This document shows positions 33,772 to 41,356 of a stretch of 52,263 nucleotides of DNA, one piece after another. Under the pieces are notes generated by a model, which did no database searches, was not told the origin of the DNA, and worked only from the letters and a program-made list of their open reading frames with translations. A program made the translations under genes and the position numbers. Numbering within the stretch: position 1 is the stretch's first letter; every line of letters begins with the position of its first letter. This DNA is from Geobacteraceae bacterium (lineage in GTDB: Bacteria; Desulfobacterota; Desulfuromonadia; Geobacterales; Pseudopelobacteraceae), in NCBI GenBank assembly GCA_025355965.1, contig JANXYR010000018.1:1-52263 (forward strand), in the 5' to 3' direction.

Positions 33772-35205
33772 ATGTTTGCCGCCCTGATCATACTTCCACT
33801 TATCGGAGCCGCCGTAACCTGGCTGATCCCGTTTGACCGGCTGCGCCCCAAGATTCTGTCGCTCTTTGCATTTGCGCATCTTGGCTTGACGATCCAGATG
33901 CTTTCTTTCACTCCTCCGGAATCTCCGGGCGGCTGGTTTCACCTCGATGCGCTAGGTAAAATTGTATTATTAAGCACCAGCGTTCTCTTTTTGACCTGTG
34001 CCATCTACTCAATTGGTTACCTTTTTTATCGCCGCGAACGTTCCAACCGGGTCCTCTGCGTCGGCCTGCTGGTCTGTCTGTCGGCAGCCTCGCTTGTTAC
34101 CATTACTCACCATCTGGGGCTGATGTGGGTGGCGCTTGAAACAACGACAATATCCATGGCCCCGCTGATTTATTTCAATCGCAATGCCCGTTCGATCGAG
34201 GCGACATGGAAATACCTGCTAATCTGCTCGGTCGGGGTCGCTCTTGCTTTGATCGGTCTTTACTTTCTGGCATACGCCACGATTGTTGCCAGAGTTGAAC
34301 CATCGCTGCTGCTGGATGATCTCATCCGTGATGCCGGTAAACTTTCTTCCGGCTGGGTTCATGCGGCATTTGTTTTCCTGTTGGTCGGTTTTGGTACAAA
34401 GATGGGGCTGGCTCCGCTACATACCTGGAAGCCGGATGCGTATGGCGAGGCTCCCGGTTTGGTTGGCGCCCTGTTGTCAGGTGGATTGGTTAATTTGGCT
34501 TTTTTGGCTCTCTTACGCATTTACCAACTTTGCCTGGCTACCAAAGAGATACTGTTTTTTCAAAATGCCCTGATTGTTATGGGGCTCTTTTCGATGGTTA
34601 TGGCGGCGATCTTCATGGCGCGTCAGGCCGATTTTAAGCGAATGCTGGCGTATTCCAGCGTTGAGCATGTCGGCATAATGGCGGTGGCTCTTGGTCTGGG
34701 AGGCAAGGCAATATTCGGCGCGTTGTTCCATATTCTCGCTAATGGCCTGACCAAAGGGGTACTATTCCTGTCATCAGGCAACATTCATCGTTCATACAAT
34801 AGTAAAAGCACCGATCATGTGCGTGGCGCATTGCGCCGTCTCCCCTGGTCTGGAGGGCTCTTTCTGGCTGGCTTCATAGCCATCACCGGATCACCCCCCT
34901 TTGCCCCCTTTATCAGCGAATTTACCATTGTCAGCAGCGCCTTCATTCAGGGGCGCATGCTGATAGGTGCGATCTTTCTGACTTCGCTGGCGATCATTTT
35001 TATTGGTATGGCTATGACTGTCCTACCGATGGTAATGGGTGAAGCTCCTGCTGACAGCGAGACAACTTCTTATCGCGACACGATTGGTACGGTCGGGCCG
35101 CCGTTTTTCCTTCTGCTGCTGGTGTTTGTTCTGGGAATATGGATACCGGATCCTCTGATGACCTTGCTGCGCGACGCATCAGCGCTTCTGGAGGTACATA
35201 AATGA
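33772..35205 (+). CDS. HyfF/NuoN-like proton-conducting subunit
   Basis: The encoded protein is 477 aa with GAGGAG before the ATG. There are about 14 hydrophobic helices. The Proton_antipo_M signature GFGTKMGLAPLHTWKPDAYG (near residue 207) carries the conserved Lys and the HTWKPDA motif typical of the HyfF branch; RMLAYSSVEHVG and FHILANGLTKGVLFLSSGN follow. It is the third antiporter-like subunit in the locus. Its stop overlaps the next start by four bases (ATGA). Confidence 0.9.
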   Translation: MFAALIILPLIGAAVTWLIPFDRLRPKILSLFAFAHLGLTIQMLSFTPPESPGGWFHLDALGKIVLLSTSVLFLTCAIYSIGYLFYRRERSNRVLCVGLLVCLSAASLVTITHHLGLMWVALETTTISMAPLIYFNRNARSIEATWKYLLICSVGVALALIGLYFLAYATIVARVEPSLLLDDLIRDAGKLSSGWVHAAFVFLLVGFGTKMGLAPLHTWKPDAYGEAPGLVGALLSGGLVNLAFLALLRIYQLCLATKEILFFQNALIVMGLFSMVMAAIFMARQADFKRMLAYSSVEHVGIMAVALGLGGKAIFGALFHILANGLTKGVLFLSSGNIHRSYNSKSTDHVRGALRRLPWSGGLFLAGFIAITGSPPFAPFISEFTIVSSAFIQGRMLIGAIFLTSLAIIFIGMAMTVLPMVMGEAPADSETTSYRDTIGTVGPPFFLLLLVFVLGIWIPDPLMTLLRDASALLEVHK

Positions 35206-36725
35206 GCTACGGTATGAAAACTTTTTATAACGGTACCTCGTTCGCACGGAATGAAATACCAACGACGGATAACGACACCTTTTTTCAGGGACTCCTTGAT
35301 TCGATTACTGCAGGTTGGCGGGTTTGTTCATATTTCGGCGTTCCGAATGCCGCCGGGGCAACACTCTACTGCATTATGTCTGCCAGGGCAGGAAGCAGCA
35401 CACTCGGAATTGTCTCTACATCGGTAGGTCGTTCCTTTCCTTCGCTGGCGGTTGTTTGTCCTCAACTGCACCTGTTTGAACGCGAAATTGCCGAACAGTG
35501 TCTGACCCGTCCGGAAGGGCATCCCTGGTTTAAGCCGGTTCGTTTTCAAAAACCGCTCTGCGAAGGAGAGGGGTTCTGGAGCGGAAGCGATGGCGGCGGT
35601 CTGCTTCCAGGGGTGATGGATTTCTATCGCGTTGAGGGAGATGAAGTTCATGAAGTTGCGGTCGGTCCGGTGCATGCCGGGATCATAGAGCCGGGGCACT
35701 TCCGCTTTCAGTGCCACGGCGAAGAGGTCTATCACTTGGAAATAGCGCTAGGGTTCCAGCATCGCGGTATCGAAAGAGTGCTGATCGGAGGCCCGGTTCC
35801 ACGCACCATCCACCAGATGGAAACAATAGCCGGTGATACGACGGTTGGACATGGCCAGGCCTATTGCATGAATATGGAATCACTGGCCGGCGTTTTTGCG
35901 TCGCCACGGGCTGAAACGGTGCGCGGAATAGCACTTGAACTGGAACGATTGGCCAATCATACCGGGGATCTTGGCGCGATAGCCGGGGATGTCGGATATC
36001 TGCCGACCGCCTCGTTTTGTGGCCGGATCCGTGGCGATTTCCTCAATATGAGTGCCCTGTTGTGCGGCAGTCGTTTCGGTCGCGGTCTCCTAAGGCCGGG
36101 AGGGATTGGCTATGATTGTGACGCTGCGATTGCGGAGGAGCTGTACAATCGTCTTCAATCTGCGCGGGTTGATCTTGCCGGAGCTGTTCAGCTGCTCTGG
36201 GATACCCCTTCGGTTATGGCGCGGTTGGAGGATACCGGCACAGTAACAAAAGCTGATGCCCGCGATATTGGCCTCGTCGGACCTGCCGCCAGGGCGTGCG
36301 GACTGAACCGCGATGTCCGGCGCGATCATCCATTCGGAATATTCCGCATGAGCCAGATACCGGTGGTCACTGCCACTACATGCGATGTTGCCGCCCGCAC
36401 GCTGCTCCGCTGGCTGGAGGCCGAGCGCTCTCTGGATTTCATTGATGAACAGGTACGTCATCTGCCGCGCGGCGGCGGATATCGTAACCAGATGAAAGAG
36501 ATTGCGCCTGATCGCTGTGCCGTTGCACTGACCGAGGGGTGGCGCGGCGAAATCTGCCATGTTGCCCTTACTGATGATATGGGGCGATTTGAACGCTACA
36601 AGATTGTAGATCCGTCGTTTCATAACTGGAACGGACTGGGCCTTGCCCTGCGCAATCAGCAAATATCTGATTTTCCACTCTGTAACAAGAGTTTCAACCT
36701 GTCGTATTGTGGATTTGATTTGTAA
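35202..36725 (+). CDS. HyfG/HycE-like large subunit (NuoC-NuoD fusion) lacking Ni ligands
   Basis: The encoded protein is 507 aa. Residues 25-120 are NuoC-like (FPSLAVVCPQLHLFEREIAE). Residues 155-507 are the NiFe-hydrogenase large subunit/NuoD fold (EPGHFRFQCHGEEVYHLEIA). At the N-terminal nickel site, where hydrogenases have CGxC, the sequence is METIAGDTTVGH (A210, T213). At the C-terminal DPCxxC site it reads NLSYCGFDL. All four metal-binding Cys are replaced, so no NiFe centre can form. This is the hallmark of Ehr-type complexes. The reaction partner is unknown. Confidence 0.88.
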   Translation: MSYGMKTFYNGTSFARNEIPTTDNDTFFQGLLDSITAGWRVCSYFGVPNAAGATLYCIMSARAGSSTLGIVSTSVGRSFPSLAVVCPQLHLFEREIAEQCLTRPEGHPWFKPVRFQKPLCEGEGFWSGSDGGGLLPGVMDFYRVEGDEVHEVAVGPVHAGIIEPGHFRFQCHGEEVYHLEIALGFQHRGIERVLIGGPVPRTIHQMETIAGDTTVGHGQAYCMNMESLAGVFASPRAETVRGIALELERLANHTGDLGAIAGDVGYLPTASFCGRIRGDFLNMSALLCGSRFGRGLLRPGGIGYDCDAAIAEELYNRLQSARVDLAGAVQLLWDTPSVMARLEDTGTVTKADARDIGLVGPAARACGLNRDVRRDHPFGIFRMSQIPVVTATTCDVAARTLLRWLEAERSLDFIDEQVRHLPRGGGYRNQMKEIAPDRCAVALTEGWRGEICHVALTDDMGRFERYKIVDPSFHNWNGLGLALRNQQISDFPLCNKSFNLSYCGFDL

Positions 36726-36737
36726 ATTGGAGCCTGT

Positions 36738-37499
36738 ATGCTAAAAGCCATTCTTACACGCTTCCGTCAGGGGCATCGCACTTTTGCATATCCCGACGCG
36801 CCACTGCCGCTGCCACCACGCTTTCGTGGCCTGCCGCTGCTGGATGCTTCCCGCTGTGGTGAAAATTGCCGCGCCTGCGCCGCTGCCTGCCCATATGGTG
36901 CTATTTCCGCTTCCGGGCCTCTGAAACTGGATATGGGTAAATGTCTTTTTTGCGGTGACTGCACTGCTGCATGCCCTCATGATGTAATCTCGTTTTCATC
37001 AGATGCCCGTCTTTCAAGCCGCAGTCGCAACGCCTTGACGGTGACAGCTGGCGAGCAATACCAACCGGGAGGGGCTTTGGAAGGTGAACTGCTGCGTCTG
37101 TTCGGACGTTCGCTCAAATTGCGCGAGGTGAGTGCCGGTGGTTGTAATGCATGTGAGGCAGACACTAATGTGCTCTCTACTATCGGCTGGGATTTGGGAC
37201 GCTTTGGTATCCAGTTTGTAGCCAGTCCGCGCCACGCAGACGGAATGTTTGTGACCGGGCCGGTGTCTGAAAACATGAGGCTGGCTCTGCTGGATACATA
37301 TGCTGCGATTCCGGAACCAAAGCTGGTAATCGTTGCCGGTGCCTGTGCTATCAATGGTGGTCCATTCAAGGATCACGCTGAAGTACATAACGGCGCTGAT
37401 GGTCTCGTGCCGGTAGATCTTTACATTCCTGGTTGTCCTCCCAGTCCCCTGACAATTCTGGACGGGCTACTGCGATTGGTGGGACGTGTAAAAAAATGA
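36738..37499 (+). CDS. HyfI/NuoB-like small subunit fused to a 2[4Fe-4S] ferredoxin domain
   Basis: The encoded protein is 253 aa. Residues 35-80 hold eight-Cys ferredoxin motifs (CGENCRACAAACP and CLFCGDCTAACP). Residues 125-250 are NuoB-like, with the proximal [4Fe-4S] ligands in GGCNACEAD, AGACAINGGPF and PGCPPSP. Electron transfer from a soluble donor to the membrane arm is therefore still possible, although the large subunit has no NiFe site. It is the last gene of the cluster, 12 bases after the large subunit. Confidence 0.88.
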   Translation: MLKAILTRFRQGHRTFAYPDAPLPLPPRFRGLPLLDASRCGENCRACAAACPYGAISASGPLKLDMGKCLFCGDCTAACPHDVISFSSDARLSSRSRNALTVTAGEQYQPGGALEGELLRLFGRSLKLREVSAGGCNACEADTNVLSTIGWDLGRFGIQFVASPRHADGMFVTGPVSENMRLALLDTYAAIPEPKLVIVAGACAINGGPFKDHAEVHNGADGLVPVDLYIPGCPPSPLTILDGLLRLVGRVKK

Positions 37500-37559
37500 C
37501 GATTTTTTGGATATATCAATGCAACAATTAGTTACTTGATTCTCCGCTGCAGAACCAGA

Positions 37560-37589
37560 TTGACTTTACCAATTCACCCGAAGTAGTAT
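37560..37589 (+). promoter_or_regulatory. candidate promoter of the diguanylate cyclase gene
   Basis: TTGACT (37560-37565) and TAGTAT (37584-37589) are 18 bases apart. The roughly 110-base leader that follows holds small hairpins (GGCGA-CAA-TCGCC and CGCCG...CGGCG near 37640-37665). I could not match these to a known riboswitch. Confidence 0.4.
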
Positions 37590-37703
37590 CAGGCAATTTT
37601 ATCGGTTCACGTCATGCCGGTGTCGTAGATTAGCTGGCGACAATCGCCGATGGGAACCGGCGTGTCACTGAAATTGATATCATCTTGTTAAGGAGTATCC
37701 AAT

Positions 37704-38426
37704 ATGACACAGCACAGTAGAGCCAGCAGACCCACCCGTTCTGCAGTGAATGATCACAACGCCCATTTTGAACATCTGGTTTCAGACAGCAGTAACGACA
37801 GTAATCCGCTGATGATTGAATATCGGCTGCTCTATGATGAATATTGTTCCCTGAAGCATAGAGTCGATCTGCTTGACAGGGAGAAAAACAGCCTAAAAAC
37901 CAAGTTGAGTGAGAAGGACCGCTCTCTTGAGCTGTCAACCCGGATCGACCCGATGACCGGGTTGGCAAACCGTCGTGATATTATGGAGAAGATTGAACGG
38001 GAGTTGAGCCGTTCAGAGCGTCATGGCAGAACGTTTTCTGTAATGCTTGTTGATCTGGATAATTTCAAACTGGTTAACGATATCCACGGGTATAATGACG
38101 GTGATGATGTTCTGGTAGAGGTGGCACGTGTGCTGAGAGGGTGTGCAAGGAACGAGGATGTTTGTGCTCGTTGGGGTGGGGATGAGTTTCTCTTTCTGCT
38201 GACTGAAACTAATTTTGATGGTGCTTTGATACTTGCCAACAAGGTGCTTGAGTCAATATCTATGACAGAATTCAAGGCCAATCGTCCCATTATTCGCATC
38301 ACTGCGAGTATTGGTTTGTGCGAATATCGGGTGGGACAGACGATCCACGACTGTCTTGCTCGTACGGATCAGGCGCTTCGACAGGCCAAGCAGGAGGGGA
38401 AAAACCGCTTCGTGGTTGCCCCCTGA
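37704..38426 (+). CDS. GGDEF diguanylate cyclase
   Basis: The encoded protein is 240 aa with AAGGAG before the ATG. An N-terminal soluble region of about 80 residues includes a predicted coiled coil (residues 45-78). It is followed by a full GGDEF domain: RIDPMTGLANRRDI, LVDLDNFKLVND, and the active site RWGGDEFLFLL. No RxxD inhibitory site is evident before the GGDEF motif, so product feedback may be absent. It should make c-di-GMP in the cytosol, with dimerisation through the coiled coil. It is convergent with the cupin gene. Confidence 0.88.
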   Translation: MTQHSRASRPTRSAVNDHNAHFEHLVSDSSNDSNPLMIEYRLLYDEYCSLKHRVDLLDREKNSLKTKLSEKDRSLELSTRIDPMTGLANRRDIMEKIERELSRSERHGRTFSVMLVDLDNFKLVNDIHGYNDGDDVLVEVARVLRGCARNEDVCARWGGDEFLFLLTETNFDGALILANKVLESISMTEFKANRPIIRITASIGLCEYRVGQTIHDCLARTDQALRQAKQEGKNRFVVAP

Positions 38427-38427
38427 A

Positions 38428-38772
38428 TTACTCCCCAGTGTCCCCACCGAAATGAACCGCAAGCCAGATCGTTTTCTGTAGTGGATCTGTCTGCTCCACC
38501 CGATGGCGACAGCTGGCTGGAATCATGACATGGTCGCCAGGTTTCAAAATCAGGGGGGCGCTACTGTCACCAAACAGCAGCGTCGCACCCCCTGAAACCA
38601 GAAGTACCCATTCATCCCACCCCTGATCATACCATTCACCTAGTGGAGTTACATGCCCACCAGATACAATTCGTTCAATCCGGACGCCTTTTTTTTCTGC
38701 CAGGGTCTGAAATAATTCTTTTGGAATATCTGTGGGGATATGTTCATACAGATTTTCTACAGGTAGTGGCAT
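38428..38772 (-). CDS. cupin domain protein
   Basis: The encoded protein is 114 aa from the ATG at 38772; an upstream in-frame ATG (38844) lies inside recN and lacks family likeness. The cupin fold shows GEWYDQGWDEWVLLVSGGA, then LKPGDHVMIPASCRHRVEQT, a pattern that could bind one metal. Substrate and function are unknown. It begins 28 bases after recN and is probably co-transcribed. The ribosome site is weak. Confidence 0.75.
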   Translation of the reverse strand: MPLPVENLYEHIPTDIPKELFQTLAEKKGVRIERIVSGGHVTPLGEWYDQGWDEWVLLVSGGATLLFGDSSAPLILKPGDHVMIPASCRHRVEQTDPLQKTIWLAVHFGGDTGE

Positions 38773-38800
38773 GGCTATTAATTGATCCGTGATTATTTTT

Positions 38801-40471
38801 TTAAGCAGATGATTTAGCTGTAGCCGCCAGCATCTCGGTAGCATGCTTCATAGCTGAATCTGTGACGGTTGATCCGGCCAGCATTCGGGCTATTTCGCGG
38901 GTGCGCTCATTCTGGTCGAGTTCAAGGATGCGAGTGGAAGTTCGTCCCCCTTCAACAAGTTTCTCCACCCGTAGCTGCTGGTCGGCAAAGACCGCAACTT
39001 GCGGCAGATGAGTGATGCAAAGCACCTGCTGGCGTGCCGCAACATTTTTCAGTTTTTTCCCGACAAGTTCGGATGTGGCCCCGCCGATGCCGGTATCAAC
39101 CTCGTCAAAAACCAGGGTCGGCACGTCGCCCTCCGGCAACACCTGTTTGATCGCTAGCATCAGCCGCGACAGTTCGCCGCCGGAAGCTATTTTAGCCATT
39201 GGGCGCGGTATTTCTCCCGGATTGGGAGAAAAGAGAAACTCAACCTTTTCAAAACCGTTTGAACGAGGTTCAGCCAGCGCTTCCAGCGTCGGTTCTATTA
39301 TCGCACCCTTCATGGCCAACTGGTGTGCTTCACCCTCCAGTGCATGTTTAAGCTTAGTAGCGGCTTGAATCCTGGCAGCGGTAAGTTCGCCTCCAACCAG
39401 TTTCAGCTCCACTTTCAAGTTGTCGAGTTCGGCTGCCAAAGTATGTTTACTCTGCTCTCTGCTCTGTAATTTATCCAGCTCAGCATCGATTTCTACTTTG
39501 TAAGCCAGTATATCTTCCACAGTCGGAGCATATTTCTTTTTCATTCTGCCGATCTGGTCGAGTCGGTCGTCAACTAGCTGCAGCGCACCAGGGTCTGACT
39601 CTATGCGAGAAGTGTAATCCCGCAGGGTTATAGCGGCATCCTCCAACTGCAGATAAGCGCTGTCAAGCGAAGCGGCCAAATCCTGCAGTGAATGGTCGAT
39701 GGTTGATAATTCAGCTATTGAGGCGGAAATTCGCTTAAGCTGTCCGAGCAGAGTCCCGTCACCTCCGTAAAGACGATCAAATGCCTCTCCACTGCCACTC
39801 CCCAGTTTCTCAGCGTTTGCCAGAAGCTTGCGCTGTTCATCAAGTCGCCCGTCTTCTCCCGGCATAAGTTCTGCTTTAGCGATCTCATCCGATTGGTATG
39901 ACAGGAGATCGAGACGTCGTTCTGCCTCTCGTTCGGCATTTTCGAGCCCGGCAAGGGTCTCGCGTACGGACGCCAGTCGGCTGAACAGACCCGAGAACTT
40001 CTGACGCAGATCACCGAGCCCGGCATATGCGTCCAGAAGACGCAGGTGATTTTCAGGTTTCAGCAGAGTTTGAGAGTCATGCTGGCCATAGATGTTGATC
40101 AGTCGTGGAGAGATGTCAACCAGGAGGGCCTGAGTGGCCATGCTGCCGTTGATGAAAATCCTGTTTTTACCTCCGCGTGATAGCGAGCGTTTAACCAATA
40201 GTTCATCGGCAGCATTGAAGCCGGCTTCTGACAGCTGCTGCTTTATTTCCGGTAGTGCAGAAATATCGAAAAGTGCTTCAACGACCGCCTCTTCTTCGCC
40301 GGAGCGGATCAGGTCACTGGATGCACGACTCCCCATAATCAGTCCAACCGCATCAATAATGATCGACTTTCCGGCTCCGGTCTCGCCGGTCAGTACAGTC
40401 ATTCCCGGCTTGAATGTGATGTGCAGGGTATCGATTATGGCAACATTTTTAATAGTAAGGTCGGTTAACAT
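38801..40471 (-). CDS. recN: DNA repair protein RecN
   Basis: The encoded protein is 556 aa, the usual RecN length. The N-terminal Walker A GETGAGKSII (near residue 30), long central coiled coils (about residues 150-370) and the C-terminal LVFDEVDTGIGGATS Walker B/D-loop with KIASGGELSRLMLAIK signature are all present. RecN is an SMC-like ATPase that holds DNA ends during double-strand break repair. It follows nadK by 7 bases, a conserved pairing in many bacteria. Confidence 0.95.
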   Translation of the reverse strand: MLTDLTIKNVAIIDTLHITFKPGMTVLTGETGAGKSIIIDAVGLIMGSRASSDLIRSGEEEAVVEALFDISALPEIKQQLSEAGFNAADELLVKRSLSRGGKNRIFINGSMATQALLVDISPRLINIYGQHDSQTLLKPENHLRLLDAYAGLGDLRQKFSGLFSRLASVRETLAGLENAEREAERRLDLLSYQSDEIAKAELMPGEDGRLDEQRKLLANAEKLGSGSGEAFDRLYGGDGTLLGQLKRISASIAELSTIDHSLQDLAASLDSAYLQLEDAAITLRDYTSRIESDPGALQLVDDRLDQIGRMKKKYAPTVEDILAYKVEIDAELDKLQSREQSKHTLAAELDNLKVELKLVGGELTAARIQAATKLKHALEGEAHQLAMKGAIIEPTLEALAEPRSNGFEKVEFLFSPNPGEIPRPMAKIASGGELSRLMLAIKQVLPEGDVPTLVFDEVDTGIGGATSELVGKKLKNVAARQQVLCITHLPQVAVFADQQLRVEKLVEGGRTSTRILELDQNERTREIARMLAGSTVTDSAMKHATEMLAATAKSSA

Positions 40472-40478
40472 ATGTTTG

Positions 40479-41345
40479 TTAGCGTTCTCCCCACTTTAGT
40501 TTGGTTCTCAGAATTTCAAAATAATCCCGGCTGCGTGACATGACCAGAGAGGTTGTTTTTAGAGCCTTGCGTACCTCGACCGAGTCACCTTCGCGCAGCT
40601 CAAAGCCAACCTGACCGTCCAGCGTCAGGTATACTTTTTCATCAAATGATGAGGTGACTGTAATTGAGATTATTGATTCATCGGTGACTACAATCGGGCG
40701 GTTAGTCAGTGTATGCGGGCAGATCGGGGTGATTACAATGCAGCTCATCAGTGGGTGGATAATCGGGCCACCGGCGGAGAGTGAATAGCCGGTGGAGCCG
40801 GTCGGGGTTGATACGATCAATCCGTCAGCCTTGTAAGTAGTCAGAAAATGGCGGTTGACCTTGGTTTCCAGGTCTACGATTCGCGCCAGCGCTCCCTTGT
40901 TGATAACCATATCATTCAGGACGTAGCATTTCTCAATTTCCTGACCTTCCCGGTGGAGAGTTACTTCCAGCATCATTCGTTCCGATACGCGCGGGTTTCC
41001 CTCCAGGCATTTTTCGAGGCGTGTGTACAGTTCTTCAACAGTGATCTCAGTCAAAAAGCCAAGGCTACCCAGGTTAACCCCCAGGATCGGCACATCCTTG
41101 CCGCTGAAAAGCCGTGCCACCGAGATCAGCGTTCCATCCCCACCAAGGACTACCACCAGCTCGGCCTGATCCCGGATCTCGTCTTCCGTCAGCGCTTTCG
41201 GATTGCCGAGTTCGCGAGCTAGTTGCTCCTCAGGCATCGGAGTACAACCTCGCTCCTTCAGCCATTTGATAAGGTCACTGGCTATGCCAAGGCAGCGTGG
41301 ATCGTGAATCTTGGCGAATATGGCGACGTTCTGGAATTCTTGCAT
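40479..41345 (-). CDS. nadK: NAD kinase
   Basis: The encoded protein is 288 aa. Family motifs are GGDGTLISVARLF (near residue 70), NLGSLGFLTE (near 95), the metal/ATP loop VINKGALARIVDLE, and the catalytic/NAD-binding TPTGSTGYSLSAGGPI (near 180). It converts NAD+ to NADP+ with ATP or polyphosphate. AGGTGAG precedes the ATG. It lies between valS and recN in a minus-strand operon. Confidence 0.95.
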   Translation of the reverse strand: MQEFQNVAIFAKIHDPRCLGIASDLIKWLKERGCTPMPEEQLARELGNPKALTEDEIRDQAELVVVLGGDGTLISVARLFSGKDVPILGVNLGSLGFLTEITVEELYTRLEKCLEGNPRVSERMMLEVTLHREGQEIEKCYVLNDMVINKGALARIVDLETKVNRHFLTTYKADGLIVSTPTGSTGYSLSAGGPIIHPLMSCIVITPICPHTLTNRPIVVTDESIISITVTSSFDEKVYLTLDGQVGFELREGDSVEVRKALKTTSLVMSRSRDYFEILRTKLKWGER

Positions 41346-41356
41346 GGCTAACTCAC

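Noticed and set aside
37590-37703. possible c-di-GMP riboswitch in the leader of the diguanylate cyclase
   Set aside because: Small hairpins are present, but the conserved GEMM core and tetraloop-receptor sequences are not.
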